Positions 18,764 through 30,564 of a stretch of DNA of 64,000 bases are shown in pieces. The first letter of the stretch is position 1, and each line of letters begins with the position of its first letter. The position numbers and the translations under genes were made by a program. A model generated the notes under the pieces. That model worked only from the letters and a program-made list of their open reading frames with translations. It was not told where the DNA came from and made no database searches. Source of the DNA: Cladosporium sp. IMV 00045 (Eukaryota; Ascomycota; Dothideomycetes; Cladosporiales; Cladosporiaceae); assembly GCA_001931905.2 (NCBI GenBank), contig MSJI02000804.1, positions 1-64,000 of the forward strand, given 5' to 3'.

Positions 18764-21097
18764 ATGCTGCAGCCCTTCGCGTCGTCGTCTTATCCTGCTC
18801 AGCAGCACCTCCACCACCAGCCTTACCTTCACCATCAAGCACAGCAACAACCACTCCTCCACCACCACCACCATCAACTCCACCGCTACCACCAGCCGCA
18901 GCTGCTGCACCAAGATGTCTACGCGCCGCCGCCGCCGCCGCCGCCGCAGCAGCAGCAGCAGTCTGGCTACCAAGCCAATATGATGCTGGCGCCCGCATAT
19001 CGGCCGCTGCAGATCCCACTCCAGCAAGCACCTCGTTCGTCGTCGCAAATCGTGGCGTCCGAGCAGCAGCAGCAGCAGCTCGCCGCCCTAGCGCATCAAC
19101 AAGCGACGCCCGCTCCCTTTGTGCCATCCCACGCCCCAGGCTCGGACCCCGGACTGCACCTCCACCAGCTTCATCACAATCACAACCATTCATCCCAACA
19201 CCCCCAAACTTATCCCCAGCAACAACGTAAGCCGTCGCAACAACAGCAGCAGCCGCCATCGTCCAACATGGCTTACCAGCGGTCTGATGAGGATCTCGCT
19301 GAGATGCAACGCCTCAGCGCCAACTACGAAGTCGAAGTCACGGTACGTTTTGATGTTCGCTGCTTCCCTTTCCCGATCTGGCTTGCATTCCAGGGCTACG
19401 GAGCAAAAAACAACCACGTCGAGGAAAAATAATACTGACATACAAATCAAACAGGGACCTCTCGTAGGCCAACGCCAGCCTAGCTCTGCCATCACTGAAG
19501 AGTACGCTACTGCCGATCCGACTTATCAGGCTAAAACTGCAGTATGTGGCCCACTTGCACCCTTCTATGGCACATCAATGACCAACAACTCTCACTAGGC
19601 ACTTCCGCAGAAGTACTCTCATTACCGCAAGCTCAGAGGCGATGGCATGTGCGGATGGCGAGGTGAGTTGATATCGTTTCAGACATCTTGCCAATACATC
19701 ACTGACTGACACTTCGCACAGCCGTCGCATTCGGGTACCTGGAACGTCTCTTGTATCTCGGCGACAGCGGCAAATGTTTGGAGGAAGAGGCTCGTCTTCG
19801 CTCACTCTCAAACGTCCTGAACAGCGCTGGATTTGAGCCTTACCTCTACGAAGATTTTGCCGATGCACTCTTTGCTGTCATCAGAAACGTCGCCAACGCT
19901 ATCGATGCAGGCAACGGTGACGAGGTCCTGCTGAACTCTTTCAACGACGAGGAAACCCAAAACTACGTCATAACTCACTTCAAGGTCAGAGTCAGCGTGT
20001 CTGAAAGCCTTTGAGCGCATGCTAACGAGATTCTACAGACCCTCACTGCCGCTTGGATGAAGACTCACCTGGAGAACTACACCGGATGGATGATCGGTCA
20101 AACCATCGACCAGTACTGCGACGAGTCGATCATGCCGATGAAGAGTGAAATTGATCACATCGGTCTGAGCGCCCTCAAGGACGTACTCCTCAGTCCTGCT
20201 TTCCTCGCTCTCGAGGTCAGCTACCTTGACCGCAGCTATGGTGACGAAGTCAACCTTCATCGATTCGACCCCATCAATGGTTACACTGCTGCAACCGTCA
20301 GGCTTCTTTACAGGCCGTGAGTTAAGGCGCTGTTACTTCGTATGAACTGCCTACTAACGTTCACTAGCGGCCACTACGACCTCCTGTACAAGTTCGAGGA
20401 CGTTCCGCAACCGCCCCCAGCACCGGAGTCTGTTGCTGCCTACCTTCAACACAACGCTCCGCACCCGCAATACGAACCGATTGGAAACTTTGCTGATGCG
20501 ACCGACAATTTGATGCTCATTCCCGGCATGTCCTTCGCCTCTCCTACCAGCGGCTGGATGTCTGGGCCAGGCGACTATGGATCCGACTTCTTGACCGCGC
20601 CTTTCGCACCTGTTCCAACATGTGCCCAACCACTTTCGACTCCCGTTGCACCGGTAACTCAACCGCCAATGTTACAGCAGACAACGCCACCCGCCTTCAG
20701 TTCTGCTACACAAGCCAGCCATGTGCTGCCGCCGAGGCAGCTGCCCACTGAACTGGCCATTCGATCGTTGCCACATGCCGAACATGCTACTGCTGCACCA
20801 CACTCTAGCTTCAATCAACCTGGTGGGCCGTTCAGGTCATCAGCTTATGAGCTTGAGCCAGACTTCGTGCAGACCATGTCTCGGATGCCTTTGACGACGT
20901 CGATCTTCAAGAAGTAAGACCAGCCAAATCACGCCTCACTATCAAGATTACATTCATGCTGACTGTAATATAGCTCGCACTTCAACACGGCCCACTTTCA
21001 GAACCCTGAATTTCAGCCTGAGGAATGGAAACCTGACGATGAATACGTGACCTCCAACAGCAAGTTGTCGTCACGCAGTCACAGGTCTTCCGGCTGA
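18764..21097 (+). CDS. Otubain-type ubiquitin thioesterase with His/Gln-rich N-terminal extension
   Basis: The protein is predicted to cleave ubiquitin chains (peptidase family C65). Seven exons: 18,764-19,342, 19,455-19,541, 19,599-19,662, 19,722-19,984, 20,039-20,316, 20,368-20,913 and 20,974-21,097, giving 646 residues. Residues 1-190 are low complexity with His, Gln and Pro runs encoded by CAC/CAG/CCG repeats. The otubain domain follows: YSHYRKLRGDGMCGWRAV with Asp237 and catalytic Cys240, and GHYDLLY with His426 and Asp428. A Pro/Gln-rich tail ends in SHFNTAHFQNPEFQPEEW. Human OTUB1 has only about 271 residues, so the extensions are large. The active-site loop reads DGMCGW rather than the more common DGNCFY. 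The last exon was placed by its conserved tail and a TAG acceptor. Confidence 0.88.
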
Positions 21098-22263
21098 TCA
21101 CACACCTTTCACACCTGTCACCACTTCTTGTATCAATATTGCACCTTCCGACCCTCCCACCCGCAACCCACCAACCAGACTTGGGGAACCCCGGGCCTGC
21201 CATCACACAAACGTAACACCACAGGATTGGCACACTGCATTGTCCCACCCTGCACTTCCATTCTCCTGCACGCTCCTTGACCAATCAAATTGCGTCTTCC
21301 CGACCACGACAGGGAATGGCTTACGACGGCTTACGACCAAAGACTTATCCACCTCAGGGTACTTAGAGCGTGCAGACTTAACCAACTTCTTTGTATTCCA
21401 AAGCGAGCATCATTAAAAGAGGTTATCATCAGCATGCATCTCGATCGGCATCCCCGGTTTCTCACTAATTCCAACGGCTACTTCTAATACTGTGAGAGAT
21501 CTTGACGATTATCTCTGAAAAAGAAGTACCCTGTGGCCACGGGCGATCGGGATGCACACATGTTTTCGGTGTGTTTTTACGTACTTGCTTGAGCTTGGGT
21601 CCGGTACGGTACGGGGATAGCAAAAAGGAGCTGCCGTGTACCCGGTTTTGCCACGGTCGCGAATCGTGCCAACCGCTGGTTGCGATGAGCTGCATGTGAG
21701 CTTTTGCCAGGGAAGACGAGAAAAAGACAAAATTGCGGTGGCGAATCATTACGGTAGTATGTTAATGGCAATCTCATACATTGCCCAGAAGGATCTCTCA
21801 CGAGACTTCCTTTCTGTAGTTGTTTCGCGGGTGTTGAAAGCTAAGTCGTGGTAGCTCGCGCCTGGAAATGTCAAACCTTGTATTCTTATTTCTCTGTTGC
21901 GAGTTTCGTGCTTTTCAGTGATGTAGTTTCTGGTGAAGTACTGTGCTTACATATGATACAAGTATATTCAAGGCGAGTGGATTACGAAGACGAGTCGCCA
22001 TATGGATGTTGTTTGATTCTCCCGCCCACATCGCGCCCCTCAATTGGTGGTTGGTCGCCGCTGGATGTGACGTACCGCGGGGGACTTCAGGCAGCATTGA
22101 ATCTCTCGCATCCAAAAATCCTCCACGAAGACACTCTCTCAACTCACAAACCTATAAACTACTGTATAGTACTATAGACCCTTCAACCAAACCCGCTAAA
22201 GTCAACCCGACACACAACCCTACCCCAAAACCACCACCCGCCCCAGCGCCCCCACCCCTCAAA
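21098..22263. other. Intergenic between otubain and plp2
   Basis: About 1.17 kb between two genes on the same strand, holding the otubain 3' end and the plp2 promoter. The last 100 nt is C- and A-rich, as in fungal leaders. No gene seen. Confidence 0.55.
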
Positions 22264-23084
22264 ATGAACATGCCCGACATGCCCATCAACGTCCCCGTCG
22301 ACGACCCCAACGCCGACACAGAATGGAACGACATCCTGCGCGCCAAAGGCGTCATTCCAGAGCGCGAACCCTCCCCCACACCCATGATCCAAGAAGCACT
22401 CGAGCAAGCGCGCGCGCTCGCGCACGAAAACCGCCTCGAAGGCAAAGAACTCGACGAGCTGGACGAGCTGGAAGACGACGAGGACGAGGCCTTCCTCGAC
22501 TCGTACAGGCAGAAACGGATGGGCGAGATTGCGCAGTTGCAGGCGGCTAGCGTGTACAACCAGGTCTATCAGATTCAGAAGCCGGAGTGGAGCGAGCAGG
22601 TTACGGATGAGAGCAGGAAGGCGTGGGTGTTGGTGTTGCTTACGTCGAGTTCGGGCACGAATGTCGAGTCGAGGCTGTTGATTGAGGTTTGGAGGGAGTT
22701 GGCTAGGCGCTTTGGGGATATCAAGTTTTGCCAGATTCAGGGCGATCTGTGTATTGAGGGATACCCGGATAGGAATTGTCCGACCGTGCTGGTTTATAAG
22801 GATGGGGATGTTAAGAAGCAGATCGTTACGTTGAAGGAGCTTAGGGGGGAGGGGACGAAGACTGAAGGTGAGTTATTGGGCATGGAGGGTGGTGTGGTTT
22901 TCGCTCAGATGGATTGCTGACTTTTCGTGCAGACGTTGAGAAGCTTCTCTGTGGCCTCGGAGTTGTTCAATATGGTGATTCGAGATTGACCAACAGGACT
23001 GTGGATGACTATGAGCAGAGTCAAGGTGGCCTTCGACAGAGTAATCGCCCGACTGTTGATGATGATGACAGCGATTGGGACTGA
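22264..23084 (+). CDS. plp2: Phosducin-like protein 2 (Plp2), thioredoxin fold
   Basis: Plp2 is a cytosolic co-chaperone of the CCT chaperonin that helps fold actin and tubulin. Exons are 22,264-22,867 and 22,933-23,084, with a 65-nt intron; 251 residues. The start MNMPDMPINVPVDDPNADTEW is followed by a helix with ILRAKGVIPE, an acidic stretch (about 60-75), then a phosducin-type thioredoxin fold from about 95 to 215 with VLVLLTSS and NCPTVLVYKDG. The protein ends in an acidic DDDDSDWD tail, typical of the Plp2/PhLP3 group. No CxxC redox pair is present, as expected for phosducins. It converges on the bZIP gene. Confidence 0.9.
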
Positions 23085-23638
23085 GCGCGCACTCGCTTGC
23101 ATACTACGAAAACCACCAGAGGGTTGGTGCCTACGAAGTTGGTAGATCCAACGAGGCAAAATATTTATCAAAACCAAAACCTCTCGCTACGGTGTACTTA
23201 CATGAGTGCCAGAGTTCGCTGCTCGCGAGCCAAATCGAAGTCACGGTCACGGATCAGCTAGCTTCGAGACGGCAAGGCACCATCGATCATGATCTAGTCA
23301 GTCTGAGGAAAATCGAAAATCCACGAAAAAAGTTCAGACCCGAGTTCTGGACCATTGATTGGCAAGCATCAGAACTCAAGCATCGACCAATCTTCGTCAA
23401 CGACGACATCAAAGCAAATCCCTCAGATACGACTGATATGGTATCCTACTCAACGATAAAAGCACTACCCAAACCTCTCATGGCACTCGTTTCACGGCCG
23501 TCCTAAAATCTTCGAAACCCCCCAAAAAACCAACCGAGGGTCTGCGTTGCCCTCACCTACCCAAGAACGCCAAACCTTTTCCGTTGCCCCATCTATTGCC
23601 ATTATCCCTGTGACCGTCAAATCAAATCAAACCAGCCT
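23085..23638. other. Intergenic, convergent 3' ends of plp2 and bZIP
   Basis: 554 bp of 3' flanking sequence. One plus-strand open frame covers most of it but has no resemblance to a protein I know, so I treat it as untranslated. Confidence 0.55.
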
Positions 23639-24782
23639 TCAAATCAACTCATCACTACTCCGATTCCCCACTTGCGCAATGAGCCGTCTGACATCGTCCT
23701 CGTCAAACATCGGACCCGTTCCATCACACCTCGCCATATGTTTCAGCTTTTCCAATACCCCTCCAACATCCAGCGCGCCTTGCACAAACAGCGGATGTGA
23801 CTGCAGCAAATCCCACGTCGCGCTGGCCGAGAGTAGATTCGAGTCCGGGAGTGGCGACGTGCGGCTCGACTGTGACGACGACGCCTCAGTTGACAGGAGT
23901 CCGTTGGCGAGCCGAGTGCGATCCAGCAATGGCTCGTCGTCGGACGATACGCTTTTGGCAGAGCGTGAAGATGGCATGATGCTCGGATCGTCTACGAAGC
24001 CTGGCGGGTGGTGTCTTGTCGGAGACGAGGAAGCTGTGGCTCTGAGGATTTCGTTCTCGGTCTGCGTGCGCTGCAGGAGGAGCTTCAGGCGCTCGTTGTC
24101 GGATTGTAGGGAGGATGTTGTCGTCGTCAGGAGGTTCAGCTTGGTTTCCAGATCGCGGACGTGTCGTTCTTTTCGTTCGCGGAACGCTCTCTGTCTGTTG
24201 GGTGTTGACGTTTCAGCCAACCGAGCTACTTTTGCTGGGTTCGAACCTTGCATGCATGCTTACGCTGCCCTGTTCTGCGCTTTCCGCCTTGACTGCGCGG
24301 GTGTCAGGATGTCCTTGTCTACGCTGTTCGATCTTCGGTCGCCGCCGTTCACGCCTTCGCCTTCCAAGTCGAGCATGAGCCCGCTGTCCCCCGAGCCATT
24401 GGAGATGCGCGAGCCGAGCTGCGCAGGCGGCGAGGCCGAGTTGGAGCTGTGCGGTACGGCCGTGATGGGTTCGTTTGATCCCAATGCCGTGTCGAAGTTG
24501 TAGTCGAAGGCGTTCGGGATGAAAGTGTTGGCGTCGAAGGACGTTTCCATGCTCTAAGAGTGCAACACAGCATCAGACTTGTCTTTGTGCGTGCTACGAT
24601 GATGTTGCCCATTCACAAGCCTTGTTTCGCTCGCGACTTCGCACTGGTTTTCTTACCTGGATGGCATGGTTGCTGTCGCTGTTGCCCGCATTGCCGAGCA
24701 CGTTTGAGTCGCTGCCAAACCCGAGATAGCCGTATGTGTGTGGTGCTGGCGCGAAGTAGTTGTTGTAGTCCATTGACTCCAT
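23639..24782 (-). CDS. AP-1-like (Yap/Pap1-type) bZIP transcription factor
   Basis: A nuclear DNA-binding protein of 323 residues. Exons are 24,657-24,782, 24,264-24,553 and 23,639-24,194; introns are 103 and 69 nt. The basic region at about 129-150 reads RRKAQNRAAQRAFRERKER, fitting the fungal AP-1 signature NxxAQxxFR. It is split by the second intron inside the NRAA/QRAF motif and followed by a leucine zipper (LETKLNLL to LKLLLQ). The C-terminal block WDLLQSHPLF to MARCDGTGPMF resembles a conserved tail of fungal AP-1 relatives with a single Cys. The cysteine-rich oxidative-stress domains of Yap1 itself are missing, so it is not the Yap1 orthologue. The N-terminus is Asn/Tyr/Gly-rich. Confidence 0.88.
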
Positions 24783-27700
24783 CCTTGATCGTCAGGCTGT
24801 GCGATAACGAAGCTGACTATGATCACTTGGTGTAAGACTAAAAGCAATAGTTGATGTTGATCAATGACGTGAGCCTGGTGATGGCGTTCAAGGTCTTGCG
24901 TCTTATTATTAGTCGTGACTAGGAACAAACAGCACGAGCAGGTATAGCAGACAAGACGGCAAGATATCTGGGTTAAGTTCAAGCCATATACATCAAGCAA
25001 TCCTCAAGCGATTCGAAGGCCCGCTCGGCCCATCAGGGCTATGATTGACGGGTCACTTTGAAATATGCACATTCGTATGTATGTAACATACGCCACTACA
25101 CAGCTCGCTTTCGTCACCCCAAGCAAGCTATCATCCACACGAAACCTTTATCGCCTCCCCGATCCCCCGCTCGTACCGCAACGCCGTTGCTCTGGCGCAT
25201 GGCCTGCTGCGAGCAGATGGGAGCAGATCCGCAGCACGCTTGCATGCAGACTGCTGAAACCCTGCATTAGGTAGACACCGATGTAGCCGTTCAAGAACCA
25301 CGCCCGTCCATGCGGATCAGACGGTCGTTGTACATACAGGCTATGTCACAAACTCAACAGGGTTCGAGAGGGGGAGGAGAACGAATCCCGGATCTATCGT
25401 GGGATGGCCACGGAGCCATGTCTGCCGGGTTCATGGAACGATTGGACGACGTGGACATTGACGGTCGCCAGTCAGATAATAGTCGGAAGAATCCGTCACG
25501 TCGAAGGAGTGTGGCGTCTCGCTAGGTCGGGATAACATGTTCAGCTGGCTTCGCCCTTTCTTGAAGTTCTAGCTCTCAGATGGGCTGGTTCGTCCGCAAA
25601 CCGAGGGAACCTATCAAAGCTGCAGCTGTGAGAGCTTGCAAAGTCAGCATCATCCCAGCTTGAGGCACTTTGCTGACTTCGCAATCGATCAAGAGCTCCC
25701 CTCTCTCGGGCTGAAACCGCGTCAGGGCCGCAGGAGCCGTTTCTCCCACGTTGTTGTCTTAGGGTCGGAATGTGGACATGAATGAGATATTGGAACGGTC
25801 GGCCACGTCATCTCGTACTGAGTTAAATGCAAGATTATTCGCTACGACCAGACATTTCACTTAGGATCATTCCTTCTATGCTACCCAAGAAGAAGGTTTC
25901 GGGAGGATCGAGAAGGCTTGCCGGCTAGACACCTACATGAGTTGGCGATTCGGTGCGAGACCGAGATCCTGTTATCTTTTGTTGATAGGCGGTTATCAGC
26001 CTTTGAACCTACCAGTACAATCGAAGCGAAGCATTTCAAGGCAAACATGTCTTTCAATCCCCTCACTGCTGTGATCATGTAAGAATCGAATCGCACTTCT
26101 CCTTTGGACTATTTGCATTCTATGCCAAACCAGAGAGGAGAAGAATCGTTACCCAACAGATAAGCGAGGTTTCGTGCAACTCACCAATTAGGTAAGGACG
26201 GCATCGAGGGATCGAAAGTGAAGACTTCCAAAAAACAGCTACTCAAAAAGACTCCGGCTAACGATGGCTGGCGCGACAAACGAAGCTGCGAAGTAAGCAG
26301 ATGACATGAGCAGTCGCTTGGAGCTCGACCAACGCATGCCCTGCCGAGCCCTGATCCTTCCTCATGCAGCTTGGGAGCTCGCCATCTGCCTGATTCCACC
26401 ACTAGCATCACTCAGAGAGCGTGGACAACACTACAACCCAAGATTCGCGTGCTCTGGAATGTCACCTTACCGAACCGACACATGGCTATTGTCCAAAAAT
26501 ACGGGGAAGACAGTGAGGCTAAATACCACCGTCTCGTTTCAAGATTCTTTATTCATCACTCTTTTCGATGACTACGCCGTAGGGCTGGCCTCGCGGAAAG
26601 GGAAACTCCGAGATCTGTCGATCGAGAATAACACGCATAGGCCTTTTTTGTGGGCTAAAGCGCTTCATCTGCTCTAATGATAGGAAATGGCGGAGGACAT
26701 TGGCTAAAACAGTCTATCACAGAGTCTAGGAGCAACAGAAAAGTCGAATAAGCAATTGACCGAACCGATAGCCAAAATCCACGCCTATAAAACGTGAGTC
26801 GGTATTCCAAACTCATGATGATGCTTGAAACTGCAGCGTAAGGGACTCGCGTGCTCTGAACAACATCAAAACCAAGCAACATCACAAACAAATCTCCAGC
26901 TCTTCAGTCGAAAACAGCTGTGCAAGGCCAAGTCCATGTGCAGCAGTCGAACAACGCCCAGTAGGCAACCTCGCCTGCGTCCGTGCTGACATGCCTAGCA
27001 CAGACATTGTACCAGTGACACACTGTCTGCAGCCGATTGATTAGAGTGCAAGCCACATGTCGTGACTTTGGGTGACAGAGAAGGGCTGGACGGGCAGTGC
27101 AAAGACCTGTATCACTTCAGTTTCCTTACCAAGTGATCGGTATGCCTCCAAAGTGGTGTTGGTATGTTGGATGGACCCGAAGCAGTTCCCCCATAGATAC
27201 CAAACTGGAGGAAATCACGCAATTCATGGCGTTTTCCAAGAGATAGAGTTCGTCGGTGAAGTGCTGCTGGACGAGATGGTCGAGTCTCCAAACTATCGGG
27301 TTAACAGTCTTTCTCTTCCTTTTCATGGCGATTTGCGACGTTTCCTCTCACAGTGTTGGAACCTGATGCTGTTGCTGCGAACGCGGCCACGTGCAGAACA
27401 TGTGCAACAAGTCCATCGACCGACTAGAATATGCAATAGCAGATCGTTCTGTGCTTGCCAGCACGTCCAACAGGCGAAGGATCAAAGACCTCGCCCGTCC
27501 TGATGACTGCATGCCCCGCTTAGGCGACGGTCTGGGAGTCTGACAGATATCGGCTGAAGAAGCCGTTTCGGGCTGGATGGCAGCGTGAATGGATCCGTAG
27601 CTAGACTTGTGGTACGTTCAATAGATACCAATGTCGGTGGGGTATTGTTTCATAGGTCGTCAACACAGCGTAGGAGCCTCGAAGCAGTGGCGTATGTAAG

Positions 27701-28695
27701 TGGATGACGGCTGCAGAAACATGCGTTGCCTGTAACGCCTTTGGTAGAAACGCTCTTAGTTCACAAAGAGCTTCAATCCCAGACGAACGCAAAGCCACGA
27801 ACGAATCAGAGGCAGACGAAAGTCGTGCGAGATCCAGCGAAGAGGAAAACGGGCGAGTCGATGCCTCATCGGTTCGACCATCCACGCCACGCGTGAATGT
27901 GACATTGAAATCATTTCGGCTCGACACCAGATATCTTCACAGATGAATGCAGAAAATACAGTCGGGGTATGCCAAAGCCGGTCACGTCGTTGCATCGATC
28001 TCACGTCAAGAAACGTGGCACAGACACAACACGGAGATGACCCAAAACTCCGTGAGACTGATCAAATGAAAGGGAGAACAAAAAAAGCATCTCAACCACC
28101 CTTCAAGCTACAGGTAATCAATATATCAATCCAAACCCCCAAGGCCCCCAGATCACAAATCAAGAACTCACCTGCCGCGGTGCCCTCCGAAGTGTCACCA
28201 ATCACTCGCTAAACGCTGACAGCAAAATCCACAACCACTGCGCGATCGGACAAATCGTAGAGGATCTGGCGATTGAGGGTTGACTTGGCCGCGAAGTGGA
28301 TTGATTTATCTGGCGCAATTTGGCGTCGTGGTTTATTCAATCTCGTTGATCGAAACTTTCCAGGGGATAGCCAGAGTCACGGCTGTGTTGAGAGACAATT
28401 TCTGAGCTGCACACGGTACTTTGTTCTAGTTGGAGAATCAGACGTGATCGAATTTCGTTATCTACATCTTGAACTTTGAACTTGTGGTTGAAGGTGGGAA
28501 AAGTGCAATGCAATGCAATTGTTATACAGAAAAAGAGCCAATCAAAAAAAGCGTCTTCGCAAAAATATAGCAAAAGACCAGTAGAAATGTAAATCGTCCT
28601 CAAGATAGATTCAGACCAGGATCGTCGAAAAGGTAAACACCATCCCTATCACTCCAAATCGTAGTCCCCCACTTCCATTAAAAAAGTGAGAAAAT
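24783..28695. other. Gene-poor 3.9-kb region
   Basis: No frame here shows a family I recognise, and no transposon terminal repeats or tRNA were found. Base composition looks more A/T-rich than the surrounding genes. The first few hundred bases are presumably the bZIP promoter, and the last 300 nt the LPMO 3' flank. It may contain old degraded sequence, but I see no positive evidence for that. Confidence 0.5.
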
Positions 28696-29887
28696 TTAAC
28701 GGCGCTCGAGGTCACGAGCGTGGACACCCTCGGCCTTGAAGGCCTTGGAGATGAGGTAGTCGACCCACTCGAGGAGGTCGGCGAGGGTGAAGCCCTCGGG
28801 GAGGGGCTTGCTGGGGTAGTCAGAGGCAGTCTCGGAGCCGGTGGGGGTGGGGATGTTGCCGTCGACGGTGGAGGTCAGGGCGGCGGAGGGGAGGGAGTCG
28901 GCGATCTTGGTGACGGCAGCGGCTGAGGTGACGGCAGGAGCGGGAGCAGAGGACTGGGTGCTTGGAGGAGCCGGTGGCGGTGCTCTGGGAAGCCTGGGTG
29001 CTGGAAGCAGCGGCCTGGGAGATAGCGGCGGAAGAGGCGGCGGTGGGGGCAGCAGAGGGGACAGCAGGCTCAGTGGAGTTGCCGAAAGGAGCGGTAGAGT
29101 TGCCAGAAGAAGACGCACCGCCGGTGGAGCCGGATGAGGCACCGTCCCAGAGAGCGGGACCAGGGATCTCGTAAGAGTCGAGGGGAGAGTAGATGCCGAC
29201 CTTGATACCGGCGTCCTCAGGGGTGTAGAGCTCGGTACCGAGGACACCCTCGGGCTCGGCGGTGCCGGAACCAGTGACCTCGAGGTTGAAGCACTGGGGG
29301 TAGTTCTGAGCACCGTTGGTCTCGCCGGCGCCGTGGAGACCGATGATCTCGTGGCGGAGAACGTACTGGCCGGGAGCGAGGCTCTCGGGGATGGTGACCT
29401 CCCACTTGCCGTCGGCGGCAATGAGCTCGTCGGAAGCCCACTGGCCGGGAGCGGAGCTGCCGTCGATCAGGCCAGCCTCGTCAATCTTGAAGAACTTAAG
29501 AGCCTCCTTGTCGACGGTGGTGCAGTCATCACCGGCGCACTTGGCGAGGTAGTCGATCACGGGACCGTGGTGAGACTCAGGCCAGGCATCCGGGCCCCAC
29601 TGGATCTCGACCTTGCCACCAGCGGCAACTTTGGCGGCGATGGCACCAGCCTTAGCGTCCTTGTGGCAGATGATGTCGCCAGTGGCGTAGGAGGTGCCGT
29701 CGACGAAACCGTTGTCACCGTTCTGGGCGCTCCAGGCGACGATGTCGGGGATCTCGGGGGTGTAGAGGTAGTCGTTGATGAAGCCCTCGTAGGTCTCGCC
29801 ATCAGCGGTGATGCTGGTGACACGGCCGTGAGCGTAGGCCGAAGCGGCAAGGGAGCCCAAAAGGGCGGCGGTCTGGAGGAAAGCCAT
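28696..29887 (-). CDS. Secreted AA9 lytic polysaccharide monooxygenase (apparent frameshift in the linker)
   Basis: AA9 enzymes are copper oxidases that cleave cellulose chains outside the cell. The ATG is at 29,887. A 19-residue signal peptide ends AYA, leaving His20 as the copper-brace N-terminus. Partner His is in WPESHHGPV (106/107), axial Tyr196 in QNYPQC, and Cys pairs are at 74/199 and 117/122. The catalytic domain ends near IPGPALW, followed by a Ser/Thr/Ala-rich linker. Near 28,962 the linker changes frame by one base: the domain's own frame runs to a stop at 28,820 with an unlikely Arg/His-rich tail. The next frame continues the Ser/Ala linker and ends at 28,696 with [18 protein letters not shown], a tail typical of some AA9 proteins. 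There is no intron and codon use is strongly biased to C-ending codons, suggesting high expression. Confidence 0.88.
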
Positions 29888-30083
29888 TTGAACTGGTTGT
29901 TTGGTTTTGAAGAGGGTTTTGCTGAAGAGCGGTTGATTGGATCGTGCTGTGAAAGGTAGTTGGAAAGAATGAACGTATCACCAGGATACTTTGAACGAGT
30001 GACTAGGTACTGGACCGGAAAAGAGGAAACTGTTGAACGTGATGAAGAAAGAGAGAGGGATACTTCGACGGACGACGGCAGTC

Positions 30084-30091
30084 TTATTATA
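30084..30091 (-). promoter_or_regulatory. Possible TATA box of the LPMO gene
   Basis: TATAATAA on the minus strand, about 200 nt upstream of the LPMO ATG. Strongly expressed fungal secreted-enzyme genes often have a TATA box, but the position alone does not prove use. Confidence 0.35.
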
Positions 30092-30506
30092 CCAGTTTGC
30101 CTGCTCGCTTCGCCATGTTTCTAGAGTCCTGACTTTGCGTAGTGCCCTACGTCGGACATAAGCATCGTATAAAATATATTAAAGCGGCGGGTTGCGATGG
30201 CGCTCTCGTCCCCTGGCCCATGGCAAGACCTCCAGTCGGAAAATTCATTGCCATAGGGTTGTGTTTCATCAATGCTTGAAATCGGCTGTCAGTGGAGAGC
30301 CCAGACGATGTTATAGCTGGGCAGCGCCTAGAGTATAGCTTGCCCCGACGAAAAACGGTCATGGAGAAGCGTGGTTGCTGTCAAGAGGACGACAGACCAA
30401 TGAACAACCTTGCCTGAGTGTAATGAGCAGGGAGTTGAGGTGGATGGGGTCGATGGGAAAATACAGAATAGGCGCGGAAGCTAGTGTCTCGTCAACCTAG
30501 ACGAAC

Positions 30507-30564
30507 GTAGGGCTCATTTGAAGCCGTAGGGCTTATCTGAGCCGATGTAGGGTTTGTCTAGACC
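30507..30564. repeat. Three imperfect 18-19 nt tandem units with hairpin potential
   Basis: Units start at 30,507, 30,526 and 30,547, each beginning GTAGGG. Units 1 and 2 carry GGCT and AGCC at their ends; unit 3 carries GGTT and GACC. Each can therefore fold back on itself with a 3-4 bp stem. Function unknown. Confidence 0.6.

Noticed and set aside
24195..24263. tRNA-like boxes in the bZIP intron: GGTTCGAACC and TAGCTCGGTTGG, in permuted order
   Set aside because: The order (B box before A box) would need a permuted tRNA gene, but the flanks of the GGTTCGAACC box do not form a five-pair T stem and no acceptor stem was found. Chance match.
27072..27503. 143-residue plus-strand open frame in the gene-poor block
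   Set aside because: No recognisable domain, ordinary length for chance, and no splice partners that extend it.
28820..28962. A small intron instead of a frameshift in the LPMO linker
   Set aside because: The only in-frame GT...AG pair I could find would give an intron of about 36 nt, shorter than any other here, without a branch point.
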